DNA of 64,000 bases, from the NCBI RefSeq assembly GCF_034424315.1, contig NZ_CP139972.1, positions 3,596,001 through 3,660,000 of the forward strand, given 5' to 3'. Under the pieces are notes generated by a model. It saw nothing but the letters and a program-made list of their open reading frames with translations. It made no database searches and was not told where the DNA came from. This document shows positions 33,827-42,770 of the stretch, piece after piece. Made by a program: the position numbers and the translations under genes. The stretch comes from Chitinophaga sancti. GTDB lineage: Bacteria; Bacteroidota; Bacteroidia; Chitinophagales; Chitinophagaceae. Each line of letters begins with the position of its first letter. Position 1 is the stretch's first letter.

Positions 33827-35686
33827 TCAATTCACCTTATATATAACTGCGGTTTCCCCTTCAACCTTAACTGTAAGTGTATCGCCAACGGATATTGCCT
33901 TCTTACTAAACAACTCTGTTGCTGTCCCTCCTTTTAATATGGGCACCCGGTATTCCTGCTCCTGCTTATCGTAATTAAAGATCGCTATATAGCCATCCTT
34001 CATAAATACCTTGTTGCCATCTACGGGTCTGAAACTCCTGCCATTTCTTGTAATAGCCATTAAATGCTGATCCTGCAATAACTGCAACGCGACTGCCTTC
34101 CAGGGTCCATCTGCTGAATAGTCGTCTCCAGCTACGACACTACCAGTTACCAATGCTGATGCCAGCCTTGCCTTGTTGGCATTTAAAGATGCATCCTTAA
34201 ACACCACATGATCCGCATCCAGGTAATTATATAGCAGGCACTGCCACCAGCCATAAGCAGTACTGTTCAATGTATATTCCGTATTTTCAATTGAGTTGAA
34301 TGCATCACAGGCTATTCGCCGCATATGTACATAGCGGGATGTTGCCAGGTTAGGAGAAATAGCGGCATACAAAAGCATTTTATCTCCTGCCACACTATCT
34401 ATCCATTCCATCCCTTTCCTAAAAGCCTGCATCCCTGTGGTAACTGCCGGGTCATAAAAATGATCCCCTTCTATTGCACCATGTGATAAGAAATCTATCT
34501 TCACCATTTCATATCCCCATTCTCTGAACATGTGCATAAAGTGAACTATCCGCTGCCGCGTAGCAGGATGGGTAGGATCCATTGCACGCCCCCCATCTGT
34601 ATCTGCATAGTTCCCCTGCTGTGTTGTCCAGGTTTCTTTGTACCGGTAATTACTTCCTTCTACCGGCCGGTCATACTTGCCCCAGTCTACAAATGGCGCC
34701 CAGTAAATGCCTGGCTTAAAGCCTTTTTCCCTGCAATATGCCGCAAACATTTTCAATTGATCAGGCGTCATATTATCCCAGTAAGAATCCAGATCGATAT
34801 ACAAAGTTTTATCTGCCGTACGATAGCCCGTACAGGAATCATGAAAGAAATCTACGACTCCTTTCGCCTTAGCAAAATCCACCTTCGTTTGCATTACCCC
34901 CCAGCTATTCCAGCATATCGGTGTTGCTCCTTTCCATTTAGATACATATGCCGGCTGAAAAGATCTATTGGTCATTGCATAGGTCTCCATTGCCTTTCTC
35001 CAATCTTTATCATATCCAATAAAGACTGGTGCTGAGCTACAATAACCCTCTACCGCTTGTACCCTACCATGTTCTTTCCTATCATGCGTACGCAAAGAAT
35101 CTGTAAATCCGCAAATCACTTTCAATGTATTGTTTCGCACCTGTATCCCTGTTTTCCACACATCCTGCTTCAGGGAACCTACTACTATCCCGCTTTTCTC
35201 ATTATAGATGGCGGTGACTTCACAACCTGTAAAATCAGCTTTACCAAAAAGCGGAGCATCGTACCGAAACCACATATCATTATCAAATGGCACATTCAGT
35301 ACCCGCCCGGCAGTAGCAATATAACCTGTGTTCAGCGGAGACAAATAATTACATGACCCGCCGGCCAAGCTGATGGAAATGACACAGTAATCCCTGCCCG
35401 GGTAAGTATAAAACTGCTGTTGCAAGGGGCCGCTATTAATGGTATACACAGTAGCACTGCCTGATTTCTTTATAGCATATCCACGCTTCACCGGCGTACG
35501 CGAATCAATCTCCTGTGCTACTGCAAACACATTTTCAAAGGCAATCCGGCCATTCAGCATAACCGTATAGGTACCTTTCTGAAGATCATAAATGATCCGG
35601 TGATTTTTACCAAAAGGTATATTTACCTGTGCATAACTATATACCTGTAAAAAAAATAAGGCTGATAATATGATTAACTTTTTCAT
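33827..35686 (-). CDS. Clan GH-D alpha-galactosidase-like glycoside hydrolase
   Basis: 619 residues from the ATG at 35686, which overlaps the SDR stop by 4 nt (ATGA). Signal peptide 1-20. A beta-rich N-terminal domain (about 22-245) precedes a (beta/alpha)8 barrel with PICWNSWG, TLYIDLDSYWDN, KPGIYWAPFVDW, the nucleophile strand EMVKIDFLSH (D398) and an acid/base candidate D461 in RRIACDAF, as in GH27/GH36. A C-terminal beta sandwich follows (from about 540). The likely reaction is removal of alpha-linked galactose or a related sugar. Last gene of the fucose operon, so its substrate probably also bears fucose. Confidence 0.82.
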   Translation of the reverse strand: MKKLIILSALFFLQVYSYAQVNIPFGKNHRIIYDLQKGTYTVMLNGRIAFENVFAVAQEIDSRTPVKRGYAIKKSGSATVYTINSGPLQQQFYTYPGRDYCVISISLAGGSCNYLSPLNTGYIATAGRVLNVPFDNDMWFRYDAPLFGKADFTGCEVTAIYNEKSGIVVGSLKQDVWKTGIQVRNNTLKVICGFTDSLRTHDRKEHGRVQAVEGYCSSAPVFIGYDKDWRKAMETYAMTNRSFQPAYVSKWKGATPICWNSWGVMQTKVDFAKAKGVVDFFHDSCTGYRTADKTLYIDLDSYWDNMTPDQLKMFAAYCREKGFKPGIYWAPFVDWGKYDRPVEGSNYRYKETWTTQQGNYADTDGGRAMDPTHPATRQRIVHFMHMFREWGYEMVKIDFLSHGAIEGDHFYDPAVTTGMQAFRKGMEWIDSVAGDKMLLYAAISPNLATSRYVHMRRIACDAFNSIENTEYTLNSTAYGWWQCLLYNYLDADHVVFKDASLNANKARLASALVTGSVVAGDDYSADGPWKAVALQLLQDQHLMAITRNGRSFRPVDGNKVFMKDGYIAIFNYDKQEQEYRVPILKGGTATELFSKKAISVGDTLTVKVEGETAVIYKVN

Positions 35687-36462
35687 GCTGAATAATTGAG
35701 CGCCCTGTAACCAAGTTCTGCACCACCACTTACATGCATGACATGACCTGTTATAAAGCGGGCCTTTTCCGAAATAAGAAATACACATGCATCTGCTATC
35801 ACATCGCCTTCCGGGCAATATCCAAGTGGATGTATCGCATTCATATACGCCTCTATCCCCCTTCCACTATTCTGGTATTTGCCCCATTCACGCAACATTG
35901 GGGTCCATACACCTGCCGGTGCCACCGCATTTACACGAATATGATAAGGAGCATAATCCAGTGCCATTGATTTAGTCAATGCATTCACAGCCCCCTTTGT
36001 AGCGGTATAAGCTGCGTGATTCTCCTGCCCGATCTCCCCCACCAGGCTACTTGTATTGATGATACATCCCTTACTCTCCTTCAATGCAGCAATGCCATAA
36101 CGGGTAGTTAAAAAAAGACTCTTCAGATTAATATTCATCAGGTCATCCCATTCATGTTCGGAAGTTTCATGTAATGGTTTTGAGGGATGCGCAATCGCAG
36201 CATTGTTATGAATCACATCGATCCTGCCATATTTCTCCAATGTTAAAGCGATCATGCGCTTTACATCTTCCGTTTTTGAAATATCTGCATAGATACTATA
36301 ATGAGGCTCTCCCAATGTATTGATAGCTGCAGACAATGTAGTATTGTCATTCGATACTACGACCACTACGGCACCTGCTTCCGCATATTTTAATGCACAT
36401 TCGAATCCGATACCTGTGGACCCTCCTGTTAACAATATGATTTTACCGGTCAAAAGTTGCAT
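35683..36462 (-). CDS. SDR dehydrogenase, probable L-fucose dehydrogenase
   Basis: 259 residues. Classical SDR: TGGSTGIG (12-19), N112, S139, Y152 and K156. The C-terminal half is strikingly like HSD17B14 as I remember it: SSLVGEIGQ, ATKGAVNALTK, ALDYAPY, RVNAVAP, WTP and the ending SGGAELGY. Mammalian HSD17B14 oxidises L-fucose to the lactone. Placed between a sugar symporter and downstream of L-fuconate dehydratase and fucosidase in one operon, L-fucose dehydrogenase is the best reading; glucose or 3-oxoacyl reductase-type activity is the fallback. It starts 7 nt after the symporter gene. Confidence 0.8.
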   Translation of the reverse strand: MQLLTGKIILLTGGSTGIGFECALKYAEAGAVVVVVSNDNTTLSAAINTLGEPHYSIYADISKTEDVKRMIALTLEKYGRIDVIHNNAAIAHPSKPLHETSEHEWDDLMNINLKSLFLTTRYGIAALKESKGCIINTSSLVGEIGQENHAAYTATKGAVNALTKSMALDYAPYHIRVNAVAPAGVWTPMLREWGKYQNSGRGIEAYMNAIHPLGYCPEGDVIADACVFLISEKARFITGHVMHVSGGAELGYRALNYSA

Positions 36463-36468
36463 GTCTCT

Positions 36469-38046
36469 TTATTTAAAAATGAAATATAGTGTCGCCATTA
36501 CAAGTAATAACAGTATGGATAAGACCTTATAACTACCCTTGCTTTTCAAAGGTTCCACCGGCGACCTCCAGTACAATGTGGTACTTACAACAGTATGTTG
36601 CATAGGATATATAAAAGAAAAGGAAACCTGTATTATACAACAGATGATGAACAGGTAAAACGCCATCATCATAAATGGAATTTGCGCAAAGGCCGTAGCT
36701 GGATAAAGCTTATTGATGGCATACACCAGCGCTCCCAGTACAGAACCGGTTAACAATGTTAGCTGTGCTGCCTTCGCCGATGCCTTCGACCAGAATATAC
36801 CCAGTAAAAATACACAGGTGATAGGCGGTGCAATGTGCGAGATAATATCGTTTACCCCATTAAAAATACTATTATAACTATTGAGTAAGGGTAATAACAG
36901 GATTGATAACAACAAGGCAATACCCGCTGATATACGCCCCATTCTCACCAGTTGCTGATCACTGGCAGATGGTTTAAAACGCTTATACAGATCAAAACTC
37001 ACCAGCGTAGAGATACTGTTTAATGCTCCTGATACCTGGCTCATTAAACCTGATAACAAGGCTGCGACAATAATACCTGCCAGCCCCGTAGGCACCAGCT
37101 GTGTGATCATCACCGTATAAATGCCTTTGCTATCACCTGTAAACTGTAAAAGCCCTTTCTGCACCAATGTGCTTGCAAACAAGCCGGGGAGGATAAATAT
37201 AAATACAGGAAGTATTTTGATAAAGCCACAAAATAAAGGACCTAGCCGTGCATGGTTCTCATCCTTAGCGCCCAGAATACGCTGCACAATTGTCTGATCC
37301 GCACACCAATACCAGATACCAATCACAGGATAACCCAGGAATACCGCATACCAGGGAAGCTTGCCCTCACTCCGCAACATAGATAACTTATGTAGTTGCC
37401 CCTGCTCCTGCAATACATTGGTCATCGCATGCCATCCACCCATTTTATGAAAACAGGCAGTGGTAATGATCACAGCACCTGCTACCAGCACCACCGTTTG
37501 TATGCTCTCCGTGATCACAACAGCCCTAAGTCCGCCAATGATGGTATAGACGGCCGTAATACCGGCAATCACCGAAACACTGGTATACATATTTATTCCA
37601 AACAACGTTTCCAGGACAATACCACCTGTGAGCAGCGAGAAGGCAATATGTATGGTGATAGCAGAGACAATTGAAATCAAGGTAAGCCAATCCCTGCATG
37701 CACGGTTATACCGTTTCTCCAGGAAATCGGGCAGGGTACTGATACCGCTACGAATATAGAAGGGTGCAAAAAACAGTGCCAGCAGGATCAACGTAAATGC
37801 TGCCATCCATTCAAAATTGCCACTCAGCAGACCATCGTCAAAACCGCTTTGAGCCAGGCTCACCAGGTGCAAACAGGAAATATTGGTAGCAAATAAGGCC
37901 AGCCCGATCATCGGCCAGCGTAATGATTTGCCTGCCAGGAAATAGTCTTTCGTGCCCGACTCTTTTTTTATACCCGCCCATAAGCCAATCACCACAATTC
38001 CTGTGATGTATAGTATTACAATAATTATATCCGTTGTCTGTATCAT
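36469..38046 (-). CDS. Sodium:solute symporter (SSS/SGLT family), probable fucose importer
   Basis: 525 residues with about 13-14 membrane helices. The family pattern is clear: TKDYFLAGKSLRWPMIGLAL near the N-terminus, LPDFLEKRYNRACRDW, IGGLRAVVITESIQ and GLMSQVSGALNSISTLVSFD in the middle. SSS proteins of the SGLT branch bring in sugars with sodium across the inner membrane. Its start overlaps the stop of the fuconate dehydratase gene by 4 nt (ATGA), which implies translational coupling. In this locus L-fucose (or a related deoxy sugar) is the natural cargo. Confidence 0.9.
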   Translation of the reverse strand: MIQTTDIIIVILYITGIVVIGLWAGIKKESGTKDYFLAGKSLRWPMIGLALFATNISCLHLVSLAQSGFDDGLLSGNFEWMAAFTLILLALFFAPFYIRSGISTLPDFLEKRYNRACRDWLTLISIVSAITIHIAFSLLTGGIVLETLFGINMYTSVSVIAGITAVYTIIGGLRAVVITESIQTVVLVAGAVIITTACFHKMGGWHAMTNVLQEQGQLHKLSMLRSEGKLPWYAVFLGYPVIGIWYWCADQTIVQRILGAKDENHARLGPLFCGFIKILPVFIFILPGLFASTLVQKGLLQFTGDSKGIYTVMITQLVPTGLAGIIVAALLSGLMSQVSGALNSISTLVSFDLYKRFKPSASDQQLVRMGRISAGIALLLSILLLPLLNSYNSIFNGVNDIISHIAPPITCVFLLGIFWSKASAKAAQLTLLTGSVLGALVYAINKLYPATAFAQIPFMMMAFYLFIICCIIQVSFSFIYPMQHTVVSTTLYWRSPVEPLKSKGSYKVLSILLLLVMATLYFIFK

Positions 38047-39266
38047 GCTATCTCTTTAAGATCACAACTGCTACCCGGCTCCTGTGGTGTAAGATATACT
38101 CCATCCCTGATCTGTACAGGATGTACAAAATGTTCCTGCAGATGTGGAATATGCTCCAGGAAAAGTGCTTCGTGCCCCAGTGATATATGATTGAAAAGGA
38201 CCAGGTGCTGATGCAATTGCCCCATATCTCCCACATGCGGCACTACCGGCACTCCGTATTTACCGGCCAGCAAACTAACTGTTATAAATTCACTCACGCC
38301 TCCTACCCTCACTGCATCTACCTGTATAAAATGTGCACAGCCTGCCTGTAAATAATTCTTAAAGACGATGCGATTAGGTACATGTTCTCCCAATGCCAGC
38401 CTTGTAGGGGCAATTGCTTTGGCTAACTGTTGATGTGCAATCACATCATCAGGATGGGTAGGTTCTTCTATCCAGTAAGGTTGCATTTGCTGTAAGCTTC
38501 CGCATATATCCAGTGCCTGGGGCAATGTCCATTGCTGATTGGCATCCAGCATGATCTTTACCTCATCTCCTGTTACTGTTCTCACCAGGTTTGCACGCCT
38601 GATATCCCGCTCCGGATCCGAAGATCCTACCTTCAGTTTCATGGCGGTAAAGCCTTCTGCGATTGCTTTCTTCGCATTTTCCCGTATTAAAGCATCCGGA
38701 TAATTAAACCAGCCAATAGAAGTATCATAACCGGGATAACCACTTGTGGTGATCTTTTCACGGCTCAAATCTCTATTACCTTCAATCAATGCAATCGCCT
38801 GTTCACGGGTCAGTTCATCTTCGAGATAGGAAAGATCAAGAGTGTTTACGATTTGCTCCGGAGATAATTCTATCAATAATTTCCATAAAGGAACACCTCT
38901 CTTTTTTGCCCACAGATCATAACAGGCATTGGTCACCGCTGCCAACCCCAGGTGCACGACTCCTTTGTGCGGCCCCAGCCAGCGGAACTGCTGTTCATTG
39001 GAGAGCTTTTTAAAAAAGCTACCAAAATTGGCCATCACTTCCTCAATATCTTTTCCTTTTAGTTGTGCTGCATAAAAATCTGCCGCTTTACAAACAAGGT
39101 CATTTCCTTCTCCTAATGTAAAAGCAAAGCCCGTACCTCTTATACCACTATCATCCTGCAATAGGGTCACTGCATAAGAATAAACAGGATCACGGTGTAT
39201 CGCATCACTGCCTGCCCCTTTTCCGAGCGGATATCGTACATCCCTTGTAAATGTCTGTTGTATCAT
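38043..39266 (-). CDS. L-fuconate dehydratase (enolase superfamily)
   Basis: 407 residues, cytoplasmic. It shows the FucD-type signature order: SDAIHRDPVYSYAV, WLGPHKGVVHLGLAAVTNACYD, ITTSGYPGYDTS, K210/K212 (MKLKVG), D241 and N243 (LDANQQW), E267/E268 (WIEEPTHPDD), E294/H295 (GEHVPNRIVFKNY), D317 and H344 (VPHVG). It removes water from L-fuconate to give 2-keto-3-deoxy-L-fuconate. It starts 4 nt after the fucosidase gene. L-fuconate dehydratase is the specific family member that best fits both motifs and context. Confidence 0.87.
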   Translation of the reverse strand: MIQQTFTRDVRYPLGKGAGSDAIHRDPVYSYAVTLLQDDSGIRGTGFAFTLGEGNDLVCKAADFYAAQLKGKDIEEVMANFGSFFKKLSNEQQFRWLGPHKGVVHLGLAAVTNACYDLWAKKRGVPLWKLLIELSPEQIVNTLDLSYLEDELTREQAIALIEGNRDLSREKITTSGYPGYDTSIGWFNYPDALIRENAKKAIAEGFTAMKLKVGSSDPERDIRRANLVRTVTGDEVKIMLDANQQWTLPQALDICGSLQQMQPYWIEEPTHPDDVIAHQQLAKAIAPTRLALGEHVPNRIVFKNYLQAGCAHFIQVDAVRVGGVSEFITVSLLAGKYGVPVVPHVGDMGQLHQHLVLFNHISLGHEALFLEHIPHLQEHFVHPVQIRDGVYLTPQEPGSSCDLKEIA

Positions 39267-39269
39267 CAG

Positions 39270-41552
39270 TTATAGTTTGCTGGCAACGATCTCCCTGATC
39301 TCTCCGTTTATTTTAATTTTGACTTTTTGTGCTGCAGGTGCTGAAATTTTATACGTAGTCACCCGCCCGTTTTTCCAGGCAAAATCAACCGTAAAATTAC
39401 CTCTCGCTTTCAAGCCTTTCACCGCTCCTTCCGCTTTCCAATGATCAGGAATTGCGGGTAACAAGTTTATATACCCTGCATGACTTTGCAATAGCATCTC
39501 CGCTATCCCCGCCGTAGCACCGAAATTCCCATCTATCTGAAACGGCGGACCGGCAGATAACATATTAGGATACACGCCACCACCTGCACCATAGTTAATA
39601 TCAGTTCTAAAAGTAGGCTTCAGGATCTCTTTCAGTAGTTTAAATGAACGGTTACCATCCTGCAACCTTGCCCAGAACAAGAGCTTATAGGCTATCGTCC
39701 AGCTCGGGCCATCATCTCCTCTTACATCCAGGGTCTTCTTTGCAGCTGCTGCCAGATCTGGTGTATTTTCCGGTGTGATGAATGAAGCGGGATACAATCC
39801 CCACAAATGTGAGATATGCCGGTGCTGCGGATCTGTTTCCTTATAATCTTCCAGCCATTCCATGATCCTGCCGTCTTTGGAAATAACACCTGCAGGTGGT
39901 AGCTGTTTTATCTTAGCTGTCAGCTCTTTTCTCAAAGCAGCATCCACACCTAAAATTGATGAAGCCTCAATGATGTTATTGAACAGATCACGCACGATCT
40001 GGTTATCGATCGTTGCACCAATACAAATACTGGCATGATTACCATTGGGCAAGAAAAATGCATTCTCCGGTGAAGAAGAAGGTGACATCACTAACCAGCC
40101 TGTTTTATCATCCTTTATCAGCAATGAATTATAAAACACCGCTGCACCTTTTATCACAGGATATATGTCCTTCAGGTAATGCTTATCTTTTGTAAATGCA
40201 TAATGTTCCCACAGGTTATTACACAACCAGCCAGAGCCTGATTTCGTAGCTCCCCAGGAAGCACTCTCCCCCGGTTCTGTGAATCCCCATATATTCGTGA
40301 TCACATGTGCTACCCAACCCGGTGCATTATAATAAGCCTTTGCTGTTCGTGTACCCGGTACCACTAATCCTTTCACCAGTTCGGCCAATGGCAGATTCAG
40401 TTCTGAGAGGTTCGATACTTCCACCGGCCAGTGATTCATCTGCACATTTACATCCAGGTGGTAATCTCCATTCCAGGGTGTCTGTACCTGATTCGCCCAT
40501 AAGCCCTGCAAATTCGGTGGCAGTAAACCGGGCCTTGTACTACAGATAGATAAATAACGACCAAACTGATAGAAGAGCACAGGCAACTCATTATCCGCAG
40601 CAGGATTATTATAAAAAGCAGACAGTCTTTTATCTGTCGTCTCATCCAGACCTTTTCCAAGATATAGTTGTACACGATTAAACAGGCGGCCATATTGACT
40701 AATATGTTGTTGCCTTTCGATCGCATACGGTTTAGCCATGGCCGTTTTTAGGATCTGCGTTATGTTATTTTTAATGCCCTTATAAGATGTACCCGCAGAG
40801 ATATACAAAATGATCTCCGTGGCATTTTTGATCACCAGTGCATGATCATCAGTTGTCAAAGTACCGCCTTTCAATTGTGCTTTAACATCAGCCTCGTACT
40901 CCATTCCTTTGCCATCAATACCATTATCCAGTTGTCCGGATAATATTAGGGTACCATCCGCAGTATGCGTAGTTCCTCTTTCTGTACGGCTCATCGTCAC
41001 CTTACAGGATAGCTTCTCCGGTGTATCAGCTGTCAATCGTACAATACTGATATCGTCATCAAAGCTGGTAAAGTATTCTCTATGATAAGTAACACCGTCT
41101 GCCGTATAAGTACAGGTAGCAAGCCCTTGTTGCAAAGAGAGTTTTCGCTCATATTTGGTTGGCGTTCCATGACCAAACTGAATCTGCAATTCACCCATGG
41201 TCTGATAACAACCAAATGGCACACTGCCTGATCCTTTCCCTGTACAGATAAAGTCCTTATCCATCAATGCCTGGGCTTCATCATTTCTGCCTTCCTGCAG
41301 CAATTTCCGGATTGCAGGCAATTGCTTATAGGCTGCATAGTTATTGGCGTCCTGTGGTGCGCCGGACCAAAGTGTGATATCATTTAGTACAATCTTTTCC
41401 GTTTGCACGCCACCATCAGGCATCATCCCCAGTCGCCCGTTACCCAGGGGCAATGTTTCTTCCCACACCTTAGCAGGTTTATCATATCGCAAAGTCTGGC
41501 TGCTCACAAACGCAGGAAGGAGGCCAATGATGGCTGTAAGGATATACTTCAT
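39270..41552 (-). CDS. GH95 alpha-L-fucosidase
   Basis: 760 residues with a signal peptide (1-18). An N-terminal beta domain (WEETLPLGNGRLGMM, about 30-270) is followed by the (alpha/alpha)6 barrel: PPNLQGLWANQ, PWNGDYHLDVNVQMNHWPVE, acid E496 (SPSSSPENAF), R578/H579 (QHRHISHLWG) and D674 (FQIDGNFGATAG). GH95 inverting enzymes remove alpha-1,2-linked L-fucose from host or plant glycans such as xyloglucan and milk oligosaccharides. Odd: the usual Asn-Ile-Asn is Asp367-Val-Asn369. Fucose-type His365 is kept, which argues for fucose rather than L-galactose. Confidence 0.9.
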   Translation of the reverse strand: MKYILTAIIGLLPAFVSSQTLRYDKPAKVWEETLPLGNGRLGMMPDGGVQTEKIVLNDITLWSGAPQDANNYAAYKQLPAIRKLLQEGRNDEAQALMDKDFICTGKGSGSVPFGCYQTMGELQIQFGHGTPTKYERKLSLQQGLATCTYTADGVTYHREYFTSFDDDISIVRLTADTPEKLSCKVTMSRTERGTTHTADGTLILSGQLDNGIDGKGMEYEADVKAQLKGGTLTTDDHALVIKNATEIILYISAGTSYKGIKNNITQILKTAMAKPYAIERQQHISQYGRLFNRVQLYLGKGLDETTDKRLSAFYNNPAADNELPVLFYQFGRYLSICSTRPGLLPPNLQGLWANQVQTPWNGDYHLDVNVQMNHWPVEVSNLSELNLPLAELVKGLVVPGTRTAKAYYNAPGWVAHVITNIWGFTEPGESASWGATKSGSGWLCNNLWEHYAFTKDKHYLKDIYPVIKGAAVFYNSLLIKDDKTGWLVMSPSSSPENAFFLPNGNHASICIGATIDNQIVRDLFNNIIEASSILGVDAALRKELTAKIKQLPPAGVISKDGRIMEWLEDYKETDPQHRHISHLWGLYPASFITPENTPDLAAAAKKTLDVRGDDGPSWTIAYKLLFWARLQDGNRSFKLLKEILKPTFRTDINYGAGGGVYPNMLSAGPPFQIDGNFGATAGIAEMLLQSHAGYINLLPAIPDHWKAEGAVKGLKARGNFTVDFAWKNGRVTTYKISAPAAQKVKIKINGEIREIVASKL

Positions 41553-41555
41553 TCA

Positions 41556-42752
41556 TTATTCTTTATTCCAGAAAGTGATTTCTGACATGTTTACATAATT
41601 ATTGTTGCCATTTGCATTGTGCAATACCCTGATCCGGATATAACGCACGGGTGGCGGATTATCCATAAGGTTTGCCTTGAAAGCCGCATTCCCGTTATCT
41701 GACCGCACCACTTCTTTCAGCAAGGTCCAGCCTTTGCTTTGCATGGCAGCTTTCCATCCGGCATCATTGGAATTTATTTCGGGTACTGCATTGGTCAGGT
41801 CATCAATCCCCCATACTTCAAACTGATCCGGGTTATTACAACATCCTCTGCCGGTTTCTTCTATCACACTCAGATTATTGTATACCTTACCCATATCAAA
41901 ACTAAGCACCCTTGGCAAAGAACCATTTCCATCACTATGAAAGATGTTCGGATAATCCTGCGGACCTACAGAACCATCCCACAATTTGCTGACACGGGTA
42001 TCTGATTGATAGATGCCCATGTCGCCCCAAAGATCATGCTCCTGGAACAGGCTCTTATCACATTGCACCAGTCGGAGTATACTGGGAAAGGTATCATACC
42101 TGGCAGCATAAAAAGTATCCAATGCCCCCCTTAACGGAATATAAGAAGATTGATAGACGATTGGTGTACCAAATTTATAATCGGTCAATTTCACTGAATC
42201 ATCTGCCGGCAATAAGGACCTTGTTGTTATTGCATCACTTTGATTAGTATATTTCAGGGTAGTTGCAATATTGATCGTATCAGGTGTTACAAAACGAAGC
42301 ACTACAGCATTATCATCATTGATGGTATAGGGCACTGTTCCAGGCAACCTGTTGTGCAGGGTCGCCTTGTATACAGCACCATATACCCGCGCATTATTAA
42401 TCTCTGTCGCTACAGACCTGTTGCCTTGGGCATCACAACTATATACTAAGAATGTATACACGTATTCAGATAATCCCGGTATGGTACAGCGAATGGTATC
42501 TGAAGTATTGTGATTGTCTGTATTGAAAATAACAGAGTCCGCACCGTTATTCCAGTATACTTTATATTGAACAATGCTCTGATCCGGGCTGGGCTGCCAT
42601 GTTAACTGCAGGCGTCCATCACCGGGTAAGGCTTGTGTATTTGACACTTTACCGGGATACATCAGTTCAGTACCATTCAAAAACTCACGGTAGTCTGTCG
42701 GTTTTTTATTGCACGCTACCAGCAATAGCATGCATACCAGTAGATATCTCAT
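41556..42752 (-). CDS. Surface lipoprotein, DUF4998/DUF5000-like with discoidin-type end
   Basis: 398 residues; lipobox LLLVAC (Cys 14). A fibronectin-like strand region (RLQLTWQPSPDQSIVQYKVY) is followed by a second beta domain and a C-terminal galactose-binding (F5/8 type C) fold: LWDGSVGPQDYPNIFH, RVLSFDMGK, DQFEVWG and VRYIRIRVL. These SusE/F-position lipoproteins hold glycan at the cell surface. It is read with the SusCD pair and fucosidase; start 19 nt after its paralogous neighbour. Confidence 0.82.
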   Translation of the reverse strand: MRYLLVCMLLLVACNKKPTDYREFLNGTELMYPGKVSNTQALPGDGRLQLTWQPSPDQSIVQYKVYWNNGADSVIFNTDNHNTSDTIRCTIPGLSEYVYTFLVYSCDAQGNRSVATEINNARVYGAVYKATLHNRLPGTVPYTINDDNAVVLRFVTPDTINIATTLKYTNQSDAITTRSLLPADDSVKLTDYKFGTPIVYQSSYIPLRGALDTFYAARYDTFPSILRLVQCDKSLFQEHDLWGDMGIYQSDTRVSKLWDGSVGPQDYPNIFHSDGNGSLPRVLSFDMGKVYNNLSVIEETGRGCCNNPDQFEVWGIDDLTNAVPEINSNDAGWKAAMQSKGWTLLKEVVRSDNGNAAFKANLMDNPPPVRYIRIRVLHNANGNNNYVNMSEITFWNKE

Positions 42753-42770
42753 TGTATGCCGTTTTATAGA

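Noticed and set aside
35687..35818. N-terminal extension of the GH-D enzyme into the SDR gene
   Set aside because: The extension has no signal peptide and is Cys-rich noise; the ATG at 35686 gives a proper signal peptide and a 4-nt overlap.
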